DNA from: Bacteroides sp. GM023
GTDB lineage: Bacteria > Bacteroidota > Bacteroidia > Bacteroidales > Bacteroidaceae
Assembly: GCF_014750685.1 (NCBI RefSeq)
Contig: NZ_JAAXGE010000006.1
Span: 62,001 to 126,000, forward strand
Direction of reading: 5' to 3'
DNA: 64,000 bases
Part shown: piece by piece, positions 27,399 to 37,906 of the stretch
How the letters are laid out: every line of letters begins with the position of its first letter
Position numbering within the stretch: the stretch's first letter is position 1
Position numbers and translations under genes: made by a program
Notes under the pieces: model-generated
Told to the model about the DNA's origin: nothing
Databases searched by the model: none
What the model saw: the letters and a program-made list of their open reading frames with translations, nothing else

Positions 27399-30300
27399 AT
27401 GCAAAGAATGTCTAACAAAGTGAAAAACATGCGCTCCTTATTGCTAATACTATTTTCAGCAATATCGCTTAGCGTATCTGCGCAGACGATTACCGTGCAA
27501 GGTAACGTGAAAGACACCAGCGGAGAGCCTGTTATTGGAGCCTCTGTTGTAGAAAAAGGTAATACGTCCAACGGTACGATTACAGATTTAGATGGTAACT
27601 TCTCTATTAAAGTAGACGGTAAAAAAACATTGGTAGTTTCATATATAGGTATGAAAACACAGGAAATAGCCGTTCAGGGTAGAAAGACAATCAACGTACA
27701 GATGGTCGATGATTCAAAAGCATTGGACGAAGTCGTAGTAATTGGTTACGGTACGGTGAGCAAGAGAGACTTGACAGGTTCCGTGGCATCCGTAAGTTCC
27801 AAAGACCTGGCTGCCGTTCCTGTAGCGAGTGCGACCGAAGCTCTTACCGGTAAACTGGCCGGTGTAAGCATCACTACTACGGAAGGTTCTCCCGATGCAG
27901 ATATTAAAATCCGTGTTCGTGGTGGCGGTTCGTTGTCACAGGATAACTCTCCTTTATATATAGTAGATGGTTTTCCTGTTTCAAGCATCAGTGACATCGC
28001 TCCTTCTGAAATTCAAAGCATCGACGTATTGAAAGATGCTTCTTCAACCGCTATCTACGGTGCCCGTGGTGCAAATGGTGTTATCATCGTTACTACCAAG
28101 AGTGGTAAGGAAGGCAAGACACAGGTAGATTTCGGAGCTTCTTTCGGTTTCAAACAAGTAACAAAGCTGACTGAAGTGTTAAGCCCATACGATTTCGTTG
28201 CTTATCAACGTGAAATCGGTTCTTTAGACTATGGTAACTTTGCCGATATGGATATCTGGCGTTCTATTGATGGCACTGACTATCAGGACGAAATGTTCGG
28301 ACGCACCGGAAATCAGCAACAATATAATATAAACGTCAGTGGTGGAACAAAGCAGATGACTTATAGTGTCAGCTATGCCCACAATGAAGAAAAGAGTATC
28401 ATGCTCAATTCCGGTTTCAAGAAAGACAATGTAAATGCTAAAATCAAATCTGAACTGAGCAAATGGATGACATTGGACTTCAATGCCCGTTTAAGCTACT
28501 CTACAGTCGACGGTCTGGGTGGTGGAGCCGACACGAACGAATCCAATGCAGCCAATTCAACCGTAGCTAACGCCGTTGTATTCCGCCCGGTTAGTTCACT
28601 GAAAAACAGTGATGATGACGAAGAAAATAGTTCGGCACAGCAAAAGTCTCCGTTGGAACGCTTGCTTGCAACAGACAAGACACGCAATACTTTCAATCAG
28701 AACTATAACGTAGGCTTAAACTGGAAACCGTTCAAGAACTGGACATTCCGTTCTGAGTTCGGTTACGGATGGAAGTATGACGATACGGAACAATACTGGG
28801 GAGTAGACGCAGTATCCAACTCCAAATACGGATACAATGGTCAGCCACAGGCTTATTTATTAAGAGAAAAGACCATGAGCTGGCGTAATGCCAATACTGT
28901 GACTTATGATAACAAGAAGTTATTCAAAGGTCGTGATAAACTGAATGTACTGTTAGGACATGAAGTAAGCAGCAGTCAGAAGAAATCAATCGAGAATGTA
29001 TCGGTTGCGTTCCCTGTTACCATGAATTTTGATGATATGAAAGCCAATATGGGTGCGGGTAAAGCTCTTGCCAACCAGTCCACTATTGCTGCAAAAGAAA
29101 ACATTTTATCTTTCTTCGGTCGTGTGAATTATAGCATGATGGACAAATACCTGCTCGCCGTTACAGTACGTGCGGACGGTTCCAGCAAGTTCAGTTCAGG
29201 AAACCGTTGGGGTGTTTTCCCGTCAGCCGCTTTGGCATGGCGTGTTTCCGATGAGGCTTTTATGAGCAACACTCACGACTGGCTGTCGGCATTGAAACTG
29301 CGTTTGAGCTTCGGTACTGCCGGTAACAACCGTATCAATTCCGGTTTGCTTGCCACTACTTATTCTCTGGGTGGTAATGATGCACGTAACCCGTTCTTCA
29401 ACGGTGAAAGCACTACTATGCTCGAACATGGTACAAACCTTTATAATCCCGACCTGAAATGGGAAACGACAGTAACCCGTAACCTCGGTCTTGACTACGG
29501 ATTCTGGAACAACCGTATCTCCGGTGCCATCGACTTATACTGGAATACTACCAAAGACTTGTTGATGCGTACTGAAATTCCGTCTCTTTCCGGTTACAAC
29601 TACCAGTACAAGAACTTCGGACAGACATCCAACAAGGGTGTGGAACTAACAGTAAGCGCAGTCCTGTTTGACAAGAAGAACTTCTCTTTGAACTTTAATG
29701 CCAATATCTCTTACAACCGTAACCGCATCGATAAACTGAACACGGACTCTCCCTGGCAGAGCAGTAACTGGTCAGGTAGCACGATGGCTAAGTATGAAGA
29801 CTTCCGCGTAGAGAAAGGCGGACGCCTGGGTGAAGTTTGGGGATATAAGACCAACGGCCACTATACCGTATATGACCCTGTTACCAATCCTACCGGTGAA
29901 CTGGTTTGGGGCGGCAGCGAATGGGCTTTGAAAGACGGTATGCAAGATAACAGCCCTACCATCACAGGTGGTAAATACTACCCGGGTGGCTTGAAACTGG
30001 AATGTGATAAAGACGGTACCCCTCTCAAGCAACGCTTGGGCAACACAATTGCTCCGACAACCGGTGGTTTCGGATTCGATGGTCGCGTAGGTAACTTCGA
30101 CTTCAACGTATTCTTCAACTACTCTGTTGGAAACGTGATTGTCAATGGTACGAAACTGGCTTCTGCTTTCCGTTCAGGTTCAAGAAACGGCTATAACCTC
30201 AACAATGATTTCAGACTGTCCAACCGTTATACATGGATTGACCCGGAAACAGGCTTGAACCTCTCTTCCAGCTCAACAGATGTTCTCAACACTTACGGAG

Positions 30301-30656
30301 ATATGACCGCTGCCGGATTACGCCTGAATGAAATAAACGCGAATGCCAATATGTATAATCCTGCCAGTGCTACTACCATGCAGTTGATAGATTATGCAGT
30401 GGAAAAGGCTTCATTCCTGCGTTTGAACAACGTAACCATCGGATACTCTCTTCCGAAAGCAATCGTAAAGAAAGCATTTATGCAGAATGTGAGAATCTAT
30501 CTGACAGGATACAACCTGTTATGTTGGACTAACTACAGTGGTGCAGACCCCGAAGTTGACACTAGCAGCAAGAAAAATGCTATGACTCCGGGTGTAGATT
30601 ATGCCGCTTATCCTAAGAGCCGTACATTCGTCGGTGGTATTAACGTTACATTCTAA
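27399..30656 (+). CDS. SusC-like TonB-dependent outer-membrane transporter
   Basis: A 1085-residue protein with a signal peptide (MRSLLLILFSAISLSVSAQ after a short basic leader; an ATG at 27429 is an alternative start). A carboxypeptidase-regulatory-like domain (VQGNVKDTSGEPVIGAS), the DEVVVIGYGTVSKRDLTG segment, a plug with IYGARGANGVIIVTTK and a barrel ending GGINVTF follow. It is the first gene of a seven-gene pectin operon and is followed by SusD after 7 bp. It is clearly a paralogue of the SusC at 15113-18328, with much shared plug sequence (PDADIKIRVRGGGSLSQDNS against PDAEIKILVRGGGSITQDNS). Confidence 0.96.
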   Translation: MQRMSNKVKNMRSLLLILFSAISLSVSAQTITVQGNVKDTSGEPVIGASVVEKGNTSNGTITDLDGNFSIKVDGKKTLVVSYIGMKTQEIAVQGRKTINVQMVDDSKALDEVVVIGYGTVSKRDLTGSVASVSSKDLAAVPVASATEALTGKLAGVSITTTEGSPDADIKIRVRGGGSLSQDNSPLYIVDGFPVSSISDIAPSEIQSIDVLKDASSTAIYGARGANGVIIVTTKSGKEGKTQVDFGASFGFKQVTKLTEVLSPYDFVAYQREIGSLDYGNFADMDIWRSIDGTDYQDEMFGRTGNQQQYNINVSGGTKQMTYSVSYAHNEEKSIMLNSGFKKDNVNAKIKSELSKWMTLDFNARLSYSTVDGLGGGADTNESNAANSTVANAVVFRPVSSLKNSDDDEENSSAQQKSPLERLLATDKTRNTFNQNYNVGLNWKPFKNWTFRSEFGYGWKYDDTEQYWGVDAVSNSKYGYNGQPQAYLLREKTMSWRNANTVTYDNKKLFKGRDKLNVLLGHEVSSSQKKSIENVSVAFPVTMNFDDMKANMGAGKALANQSTIAAKENILSFFGRVNYSMMDKYLLAVTVRADGSSKFSSGNRWGVFPSAALAWRVSDEAFMSNTHDWLSALKLRLSFGTAGNNRINSGLLATTYSLGGNDARNPFFNGESTTMLEHGTNLYNPDLKWETTVTRNLGLDYGFWNNRISGAIDLYWNTTKDLLMRTEIPSLSGYNYQYKNFGQTSNKGVELTVSAVLFDKKNFSLNFNANISYNRNRIDKLNTDSPWQSSNWSGSTMAKYEDFRVEKGGRLGEVWGYKTNGHYTVYDPVTNPTGELVWGGSEWALKDGMQDNSPTITGGKYYPGGLKLECDKDGTPLKQRLGNTIAPTTGGFGFDGRVGNFDFNVFFNYSVGNVIVNGTKLASAFRSGSRNGYNLNNDFRLSNRYTWIDPETGLNLSSSSTDVLNTYGDMTAAGLRLNEINANANMYNPASATTMQLIDYAVEKASFLRLNNVTIGYSLPKAIVKKAFMQNVRIYLTGYNLLCWTNYSGADPEVDTSSKKNAMTPGVDYAAYPKSRTFVGGINVTF

Positions 30657-30663
30657 TTGAAAC

Positions 30664-32586
30664 ATGAAACAGATTTATCGTATGAAAATATATAAGACAT
30701 TATTCCTGGGACTAGGGTTCGTTGCCCTGTCTTCCTGTTCGGATTTCCTGAATCAGACCTCACCGTCTGAACTGGATAATGAATCAACTTTTAATAATGC
30801 CTATTATGCAGAATTGGCACTAAACAAAGTTTACGGTAGCCTGACGCAAGACCAGACTTACTCTAACTTCCTGCCTATCATTGCAGGAACCAACACCGAT
30901 TGTGAGTTAATCGACGGTTTGGGTACTGACGCAAGCAACACTTCCAGCGAACGTGGTAATATGAACTACAACGCCAATCCGGGATGGGCGCAACTCTCAA
31001 AAGTATGGGATGCGATGTACGGAGTGATTGAGAATGCCAATCTCGTAGTGGATGGTATCAACAACAGCCAACTGATACAACAATCGGGAGCAACCCGCAC
31101 CAGCATGATGAGATTCCGCGCCGAAGCTATGACATTGCGTGCCATGGTTTATTTCGACATGATTCGTCTGTTCGGAGATATTCCTTTTAAAACGGAGACT
31201 TCCCAAAGCGACCTGTCCAACGTTTATATCGGCAAGACAGACCGTGACGATATCATGGACGAATTGATGCTCGAACTTGACGAAGCTATCGGATATTTAC
31301 CCTGGGCCGGCGAAGACGGTTATACTACCGAACACGTAAACAAAGGTTATGCACACGCCTTATTGGCTAACATCGCAATGACACGCGCCGGATACGCTAT
31401 CCGCGAACAGGCGAAAGACGGATATATCACCGGAACAAACAGTGATGCCACTTATCCTACTCAACGTTGTAGCGAAGCTAAACGTCAGGAACTGTTCAAA
31501 TTGGCAGAAAAGCACCTGGCTGCTGTTGTAGGTTCGGGAAAACATAACCTGAATCCTTCCGTTGAAGAATACTGGCGTTTGATGAATATCGCACGTTTGG
31601 ACCAAACTTATCAGGAAAATCTGTTTGAAATCCCGATGGGACTGAATAAAAGCGGTGAGCTGGGTTATACTATCGGATACCGTATAAACGGTGTCAGTTC
31701 CCTGTTCGGCCCGAAAGGAAACTCATCCGGTAAGTTGAAACTGACTGCTCCTTATTATCTGTCATTTGGCGAAGGAGATATCCGTCGTGACTTGACTTGC
31801 GCTATCTCTCAACTTTCTACAGACAAGAATACCAAAGAATTCAAAGAAGCCATGTTGGGTAACGCACCTTTCGGTCTTTACTGTGGCAAATGGGATTATC
31901 GCAAGATGATGGAAAATACTGAATGGTACGCAGCCGTACTTGCCAGCGACCAAAAGGTTTGCTCCGGTATCAATGTAGTAAAGATGCGTTATGCACAAGT
32001 ATTACTGATGTATGCTGAAGTGGTGAACGAACTTTATGGTAAGGGTGCAACAGCCGAAGGTTGTACACTGACAGCCACAGAAGCATTGAAAAAAGTACAT
32101 GACCGTGCCTATACCGATGCTACCAAACGTGATGCTGCCTGGACGGCATTGATGCAGAAAGATTTCTTCAATGCTATCGTTGATGAAAATGCTTGGGAAC
32201 TTGCAGGTGAAGGAGTTCGTAAGTTCGACTTGATTCGCTGGAACCTGTTGAGTGAGAAAATCGAAGGATTCAAAACCGAATATACAAATGCTGTGTACAA
32301 TGGTACATACCCTCAGTATGTGAACTACAAATACCGCACGGACAATCCGATGTATATCGATATGACTTCTCTTATATTTGGTGCCAAAGTGAGTGGATAT
32401 GAGAATAAGGGTTTCTTTGGTGCTGAAACGACAGACAAGGAACAGAAGAATCTGAAAGTTAACTTGCCTAGTATTTCAGGCGGACTGAACAAATCTGTGA
32501 AGAATCGCTACTTATTGCCGATAGCTTCAACAACTATCTCTACTTCAAACGGTAAATTGCATAACTCTTATGGTTATTCTGATTAA
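30664..32586 (+). CDS. SusD-like glycan-binding lipoprotein
   Basis: A 640-residue protein with lipobox FVALSSC and the CSDFLNQTSPSELDNESTF opening. It has SusD/RagB TPR segments, including ENAWELAGEGVRKFDLIRWN near the C-terminus. It starts 7 bp after SusC; an internal ATG at 30682 would also give a complete signal peptide. It partners the upstream SusC for binding and uptake, here most likely of homogalacturonan oligomers given the four pectin enzymes downstream. Confidence 0.95.
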   Translation: MKQIYRMKIYKTLFLGLGFVALSSCSDFLNQTSPSELDNESTFNNAYYAELALNKVYGSLTQDQTYSNFLPIIAGTNTDCELIDGLGTDASNTSSERGNMNYNANPGWAQLSKVWDAMYGVIENANLVVDGINNSQLIQQSGATRTSMMRFRAEAMTLRAMVYFDMIRLFGDIPFKTETSQSDLSNVYIGKTDRDDIMDELMLELDEAIGYLPWAGEDGYTTEHVNKGYAHALLANIAMTRAGYAIREQAKDGYITGTNSDATYPTQRCSEAKRQELFKLAEKHLAAVVGSGKHNLNPSVEEYWRLMNIARLDQTYQENLFEIPMGLNKSGELGYTIGYRINGVSSLFGPKGNSSGKLKLTAPYYLSFGEGDIRRDLTCAISQLSTDKNTKEFKEAMLGNAPFGLYCGKWDYRKMMENTEWYAAVLASDQKVCSGINVVKMRYAQVLLMYAEVVNELYGKGATAEGCTLTATEALKKVHDRAYTDATKRDAAWTALMQKDFFNAIVDENAWELAGEGVRKFDLIRWNLLSEKIEGFKTEYTNAVYNGTYPQYVNYKYRTDNPMYIDMTSLIFGAKVSGYENKGFFGAETTDKEQKNLKVNLPSISGGLNKSVKNRYLLPIASTTISTSNGKLHNSYGYSD

Positions 32587-32601
32587 TCTTAAAATCGTAA
32601 A

Positions 32602-34482
32602 ATGATGAAGAATATAAAAAACATATTGAGAACGGGAGCTTTCATGCTCCTTGCCTCTCTAGCTGTATCTTCGTGTACAGAGAAAAGTGATTGGGACATC
32701 GACTCTTCTTACAGCCGTCCTTTCGGAACTGACGAAAACGGAATCGGTGTAGAAATAGACAGCAAAGTAGCCAGAGCGGTAGTGACATGGAGTTCAACAC
32801 CGAGCACGAACTATTATCTTATCGAAATCAGTCCGAACGAGATGACGGATGATACTCCGATGGGGGCGGACGAAAACGACAGCCAGGTTTATGGTAATGA
32901 TCCTGCAAACCGTATCACGAAGTCACCTTATACCATAGATGACCTGACTGCAAATACGACTTATTACCTGCGCATAAAATCGGTTTCTGGCGAGAAGGAA
33001 TCTCGTTGGGTAAACTATAAAAAGACTTTCTCTTCAGTGAAGGAAGAAGCAATCTTGAATATCCCGTCTTCTGAAGACTTGCCGCAAGGTCAGGGAAAAG
33101 TACGTATGTCATGGGAAGCCGGATTGGCAGTAGACCATTTCGAGATTGTGGCAACCGGTTCAACAGATGTAACTTCACGTGACATATCTTCTGCCGAAGT
33201 TGCAGCAGGTGAAGCATGGGTTGAAAATCTGAAATCGTTCACTGAATATACAATCAGTATCTATAACGGAAATACTTTGCGTGGTTCGCAAACTGTTACT
33301 ATTCCGGGATTGGAAATCGAATCTACAATCAGTGATATCACTGCTAACTCTGCTGTATTCTCTTGGGAAGAAACAGTCGATGTAGACGAATATGCTTGTG
33401 TACCTTCTACTGAAGGAGTACCTGAATCGGGAACTAAATTATCAGCAGGAGACATTGATGCACATAAAGTTACGATCACAGGCTTGGCTTCCAGCACAGA
33501 ATATACAGCTTATGCATTTGCAAACGGCTCTATCTGTTCTCGTATCACCTTTACAACGAAGAAGGGTAAGCCGACTGATTATACTCAAATGACATGGGAA
33601 GACGCTCTTGCCAATTGGGATAACCTGTCAGGAAAAGTTCTTATCAATGTTTCCGGTACAGAAGGATTCGCACAAGAGAAAGAAAGTATAGCATCAGGTG
33701 TTACTAATTTAATGTTCTGGGGTGATAGTCAAAACGGCCAAGTTGATATGACTATTAAAAAAGGAATTGGCGCCAGCGGAGTATGTGATAAAGTAGAATT
33801 CCATAATCTAAATATTACAGACGAAGGAAATACAACTTTAATATATCAAAACGGTGCATCAGGCTGTATCAAAGAAATTGGAGTCACATCATGTACAATT
33901 ACCAATATTCGCGGTATTGTTCGTATGAATGCAAGTACAAGTGATGCTATGTCTGTTATCATTGACGATTGTGTTATAAAGGGATTGGGAAGGGCTGCAA
34001 CATCTAATCTTTACGGATTGCTTCTTTCTGACAAAGTTACCTTGACTTCTATCAATTTAATGATTTCCAACACTTCTGTCATTGTAGCTAAGGGGGCTTC
34101 TGCATCCCAGTTCATAAGACATAAGTCTGGACAAACCGGTACGGTAACGATTAAGGATTGCACATTCTATGATATGGCTGGAACTGATGCTTTCTGCAGA
34201 GATACTAAAGATATGACTATGACCATATCAAATACTCTGTTCGCTAAAGGTGGAGTTAAACCTTTCTACAATACAAGTTCTGTTGCTACATCTCTGAATA
34301 TTAATGGCTTGTACAAGGCTTCCGACTTCACATTCGGTGCTGTTGATTGGGGAAAAGATTACACGAATATTCCTTTAACTTCCGACCAACTCTTCCCTAA
34401 CGGTGCAAGTGAAGATTTAACTTTTGGAGCAGACGTACCCGTAGAATACAAAGCCATCGGTGACCAACGTTGGAACAAATAA
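32602..34482 (+). CDS. Fn3-like plus DUF4957/DUF5123 beta-helix lipoprotein
   Basis: A 626-residue lipoprotein (SLAVSSC lipobox). It has three fibronectin-III-like segments (about 45-145, 147-230, 235-315) followed by a beta-helix region with short N/C-rich turns, ending in IGDQRW. It occupies the position after SusD where a surface glycan-binding protein is expected and is the counterpart of the gene at 11513-13165. No catalytic motif is visible. Confidence 0.8.
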   Translation: MMKNIKNILRTGAFMLLASLAVSSCTEKSDWDIDSSYSRPFGTDENGIGVEIDSKVARAVVTWSSTPSTNYYLIEISPNEMTDDTPMGADENDSQVYGNDPANRITKSPYTIDDLTANTTYYLRIKSVSGEKESRWVNYKKTFSSVKEEAILNIPSSEDLPQGQGKVRMSWEAGLAVDHFEIVATGSTDVTSRDISSAEVAAGEAWVENLKSFTEYTISIYNGNTLRGSQTVTIPGLEIESTISDITANSAVFSWEETVDVDEYACVPSTEGVPESGTKLSAGDIDAHKVTITGLASSTEYTAYAFANGSICSRITFTTKKGKPTDYTQMTWEDALANWDNLSGKVLINVSGTEGFAQEKESIASGVTNLMFWGDSQNGQVDMTIKKGIGASGVCDKVEFHNLNITDEGNTTLIYQNGASGCIKEIGVTSCTITNIRGIVRMNASTSDAMSVIIDDCVIKGLGRAATSNLYGLLLSDKVTLTSINLMISNTSVIVAKGASASQFIRHKSGQTGTVTIKDCTFYDMAGTDAFCRDTKDMTMTISNTLFAKGGVKPFYNTSSVATSLNINGLYKASDFTFGAVDWGKDYTNIPLTSDQLFPNGASEDLTFGADVPVEYKAIGDQRWNK

Positions 34483-34496
34483 CTAAATAAAACCAC

Positions 34497-34535
34497 AAGG
34501 TTCTTCGTCAGAAACAAGACCTGACGAAGAGCCTT
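34497..34535 (+). promoter_or_regulatory. Intercistronic hairpin before CE8
   Basis: A 15-bp stem with one G-U pair (34497-34511 with 34521-34535) starts 14 bp after the preceding stop. It has no T-run, so it is more likely a processing or mRNA-stability element than a full terminator. Confidence 0.55.
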
Positions 34536-34556
34536 CTCTAAAAAGCAACAGATATT

Positions 34557-36200
34557 ATGAATACAAATTCAATCTATACAATAAGTAAATACTTACTTCT
34601 GTTCTTGCTGATTTTCACAGGAGTTGCTTGTAGCGACAACGATGATGCAGAAGACACAAGCATCCCTGTTCTGATTTCACAGAACATAAATGAAGGTGAT
34701 GTAGTAGGCCCGAACGGATATGTAGAACTGACTTTCAGCAAAGCTATGCGCCAAGCACCGGATACGGAAATCTACTTCAACGGGGGAATAGTACGTGTAT
34801 CTATCAACTACGAAAGAGTACGTTATACATTCTCGGGCATGGAGAATAAAGAATGTACGTTCGAGATTCCTGCCGGAGCATTGACTGATATGCAGGGAAA
34901 AGCTTATGATGAAGACTTTTTTCTTAGCTTCACAGCAAAATCAGAGATTTCGGGTGGTGGAAAAGTATTTGACGCAGTAGTCGATTCAAAAGGAAATGGG
35001 GACTTTACAACCATTCAAGCTGCTATTGATGCCGCTTCCGGAGAAAAAACCAGCCCTTATAAAATCTTCATCACTAATGGTTCATACAATGAATGTATCC
35101 GAATCACTAAGAACAAGACTTTTATTCATCTGATTGGTGAAAGCCGCGATGGTGTGAAGATTCAGTACGCTTTGAACCGTGTAGGAAGTTACAACGATGA
35201 AGCTCAGGATGGCGCCACAGACGATGCATGGAAGTACTCCAGTAATAATGTAAATTCTGCCGCTCGTAAAGCAGGATACACCAAAGACCAAAACTGCGTT
35301 GTTTTAGTTGAAGCTACAGATTTCTATGCAGAGAATCTCTCAATCATCAATCTTTACGGTGCATTACCCAGCCGCTACACAGGTGGTTTAGGCAAAGACG
35401 GACAAGCTGAAGCGTTGATTACACGTAACGACCGCTCCTCTTTATACAATTGCGTACTCGTATCTTTCCAGGATACATGGTGGTGTCGCCATACTGCTTA
35501 CTCTGAAAATCTAGCTTACCTCAACAATACCTTGATAGAAGGTCGTACCGACTATATTTGGGGAAGTGGCAATGTATTTATAGAAAACAGTAAGTTCTAT
35601 AATACAGGAGATGGCGCTTACATAACCGCATCCGGCGAAACTGGAACTTGGGGATTCATAATGAAAGACTGTACTGTGGATGGCGAAAACGGCATCACTG
35701 CCTTCTCATTCGGACGCCCGTACAAGCCAAATACGAAGACTGTTTGGATTAACACTACGCTAAAGATGGATATTGTAGCTCCACACTGGTCTTCCTGGTC
35801 AAGCATTCCTGCACTTTACGGTGAATACAATACGGTTGATAAAAACGGGGCAGTCATTTCTACAGAAGGCAAAACTGTTGGAAGCGGTGATAATCAATTC
35901 GTCAGTTCAGTACTTACAGCGTCAGAAGCAGCTAATTACACTTATGAAAAGATTGTGAGAGCCAATAGCTGGAATCCGAAAGAATATATGGAAACTCCTC
36001 TTGCAGCACCGACCAACGTCAAGCTGAGTGGAAACGAGCTGTCATGGGATGCCGTATCAGGCGCTGCCGGTTACCTCATCTTTATGAACGGTAACTACGC
36101 AGGTCAGACTACTGACACTACCGTTACGCTGACTAACACCGACGAAGGCAATATCTATACAGTGAAAACTGTATGCCAGTACGGTACAGTAAGCGAATAA
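34557..36200 (+). CDS. Ig-like / CE8 pectin methylesterase lipoprotein
   Basis: A 547-residue lipoprotein (TGVAC lipobox, then SDNDDAED, acidic and compatible with surface display). An SbsA/Big_5-type Ig domain (about 35-130) precedes a CE8 beta-helix. Pectinesterase residues are all present: Gln283 (QAEAL), Asp306 (QDTWW), Asp332 (DYIWG) and Arg387 (FGRPY, the LGRPW equivalent). A fibronectin-III-like C-terminal domain follows (APTNVKLSGNELSWDAVSGA). CE8 de-esterifies pectin and thereby prepares it for the PL1 lyases encoded next. Confidence 0.92.
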   Translation: MNTNSIYTISKYLLLFLLIFTGVACSDNDDAEDTSIPVLISQNINEGDVVGPNGYVELTFSKAMRQAPDTEIYFNGGIVRVSINYERVRYTFSGMENKECTFEIPAGALTDMQGKAYDEDFFLSFTAKSEISGGGKVFDAVVDSKGNGDFTTIQAAIDAASGEKTSPYKIFITNGSYNECIRITKNKTFIHLIGESRDGVKIQYALNRVGSYNDEAQDGATDDAWKYSSNNVNSAARKAGYTKDQNCVVLVEATDFYAENLSIINLYGALPSRYTGGLGKDGQAEALITRNDRSSLYNCVLVSFQDTWWCRHTAYSENLAYLNNTLIEGRTDYIWGSGNVFIENSKFYNTGDGAYITASGETGTWGFIMKDCTVDGENGITAFSFGRPYKPNTKTVWINTTLKMDIVAPHWSSWSSIPALYGEYNTVDKNGAVISTEGKTVGSGDNQFVSSVLTASEAANYTYEKIVRANSWNPKEYMETPLAAPTNVKLSGNELSWDAVSGAAGYLIFMNGNYAGQTTDTTVTLTNTDEGNIYTVKTVCQYGTVSE

Positions 36201-36222
36201 AAAAAACAACAAGATTTAATAA

Positions 36223-36281
36223 AGAGTTCTTTGTCACATCATCAGTAAATACAGTGTATGAGACAAAGAACTCTGTTTTTT
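36223..36281 (+). terminator. Intra-operon terminator-like hairpin
   Basis: A perfect 13-bp stem (36223-36235 with 36262-36274) is followed immediately by GTTTTTT. It lies between CE8 and the first of three PL1 genes and has the form of an intrinsic terminator, so transcription may be partly stopped here. Confidence 0.65.
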
Positions 36282-36297
36282 AAAAGATAATATTTGT

Positions 36298-37872
36298 ATG
36301 CTCGATTTTATTAAAATGGGATTGGTATGCTTCTGCCTGCTCAACCTGACGGTTGCCTGCAGCAGCGAAGACCCAAGCACTACCGATGAGACACCGGGAC
36401 AAAGTACCGGTAACGGTGGTAACGAAAACGAAGGCGGTGAAGATACACCTGACGAAACGCGCTATGCCTTTCCGGGCGCTTATGGCGCAGGACGTTACAC
36501 CACCGGCGGTGCAGGCGGAACTGTCTATACGGTAAATTCGCTTGATGACAACATGGCACCAGGAACACTACGCTACGCATTAAACCGTACCGGAAAACGT
36601 ACGATTGTATTTGCCGTCAGCGGATTGATAGAACTACAAAGTCCCCTGAAGATAACCAACGGAGATGTAACAATCGCCGGACAGAGTGCACCGGGTGACG
36701 GTATCTGTCTGAAAGGACATCCCGTATCCGTACAGGCAGACAACGTAATCATCCGTTTCATGCGCTTCCGCATGGGCTCGGACAACTTTACGACAGAAAA
36801 GGAAGCAGACAGTGGCGACGCTTTATGGGGAAAACAACATAAAGACATTATTATCGACCATTGCTCCATGAGCTGGAGTACCGACGAATGTGCTTCTTTC
36901 TATGACAACACCAATTTCACGATGCAATGGTGCATTATCAGCGAAAGCCTGAATCGTTCGGTACACACCAAAGGGAATCATGGTTATGGTGGTATTTGGG
37001 GTGGTTCACCCGCTACATTCCATCACAACCTGTTGGCTCATCACAGTAGCCGTACACCGCGTCTATGTGGCAGCCGCTACACCGGAAAACCGGAAAACGA
37101 AAAAGTCGATTTACGCAATAATGTATTCTACAACTGGGGACCAACCAATGGCGGTTATGCCGGAGAAGGCGGAAGTTATAACTTCGTGAACAACTACTAC
37201 AAACCCGGTCCCGTTACCAACACCAAAAAAAACATTGTAAACCGTATCTTCCAACCGAACGGTGATGACGGTTCAAATAAAAACGTCTTGGGAGTATGGG
37301 GTAGCTTTTACCTGAAAGGAAACTACTTCGACGGCACATGTCCCAAATTGGAATCAGAATATCAATCTCTGCTTACTTCCGTAAACAACGACAACTGGGT
37401 AGGATTACAACCCAATGAAACGGAAACAGCGCCACTTCCCAATGGAGGAAAAACAGCTATTCAATCAAATAGTGAATTTACAATTGGTGAAGATGCATCC
37501 GAATTTACGCAGTCGGCCAAAGACGCCTACAATTCAGTCTTAAAATATGCCGGAGCTTCCTTGAAGTATGACAATGTCGATAAACGTATCATAGCCAATG
37601 TTGTCAACGGAGATTATACAGCCAATGGTAGCAATGGCAGTGAATATGGTCTTATCGATAAAGCCAGTGACGTAGGTGGTTGGCCTGAATATCCCAAAGT
37701 AGAAGGTCCGAAAGACACAGACGGCGACGGTATCCCCGACGAATGGGAAACAGCTCACGGTCTGAATCCGAAAAGTGCCGCCGACGGTGCTAAATACACA
37801 TTGAGCAAAGTATATACCAACCTGGAAGTTTACCTTAACAGCCTGGTAGAAAACTTATACCCTGCCAAATAA
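36298..37872 (+). CDS. Pectate lyase (PL1) lipoprotein
   Basis: A 524-residue lipoprotein (LTVAC lipobox, then SSEDPSTTDE and a Gly/Glu-rich low-complexity linker to about residue 58). The PL1 beta-helix starts YAFPGAYGAGRYTTGGAGG. It carries IIDHCSMSWSTDE (Asp187) and SRTPRL with Arg252/Arg255. The C-terminal DTDGDGIPDEWE is a calcium-loop motif. The acidic flexible linker after the lipid anchor suggests cell-surface display. It pairs most closely with the PL1 at 39610, with which it shares RTPRLCGSRYTGKPE. Confidence 0.93.
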   Translation: MLDFIKMGLVCFCLLNLTVACSSEDPSTTDETPGQSTGNGGNENEGGEDTPDETRYAFPGAYGAGRYTTGGAGGTVYTVNSLDDNMAPGTLRYALNRTGKRTIVFAVSGLIELQSPLKITNGDVTIAGQSAPGDGICLKGHPVSVQADNVIIRFMRFRMGSDNFTTEKEADSGDALWGKQHKDIIIDHCSMSWSTDECASFYDNTNFTMQWCIISESLNRSVHTKGNHGYGGIWGGSPATFHHNLLAHHSSRTPRLCGSRYTGKPENEKVDLRNNVFYNWGPTNGGYAGEGGSYNFVNNYYKPGPVTNTKKNIVNRIFQPNGDDGSNKNVLGVWGSFYLKGNYFDGTCPKLESEYQSLLTSVNNDNWVGLQPNETETAPLPNGGKTAIQSNSEFTIGEDASEFTQSAKDAYNSVLKYAGASLKYDNVDKRIIANVVNGDYTANGSNGSEYGLIDKASDVGGWPEYPKVEGPKDTDGDGIPDEWETAHGLNPKSAADGAKYTLSKVYTNLEVYLNSLVENLYPAK

Positions 37873-37906
37873 GATTCTTTATCTCCCTCAAACACTTCAA
37901 AAGATT

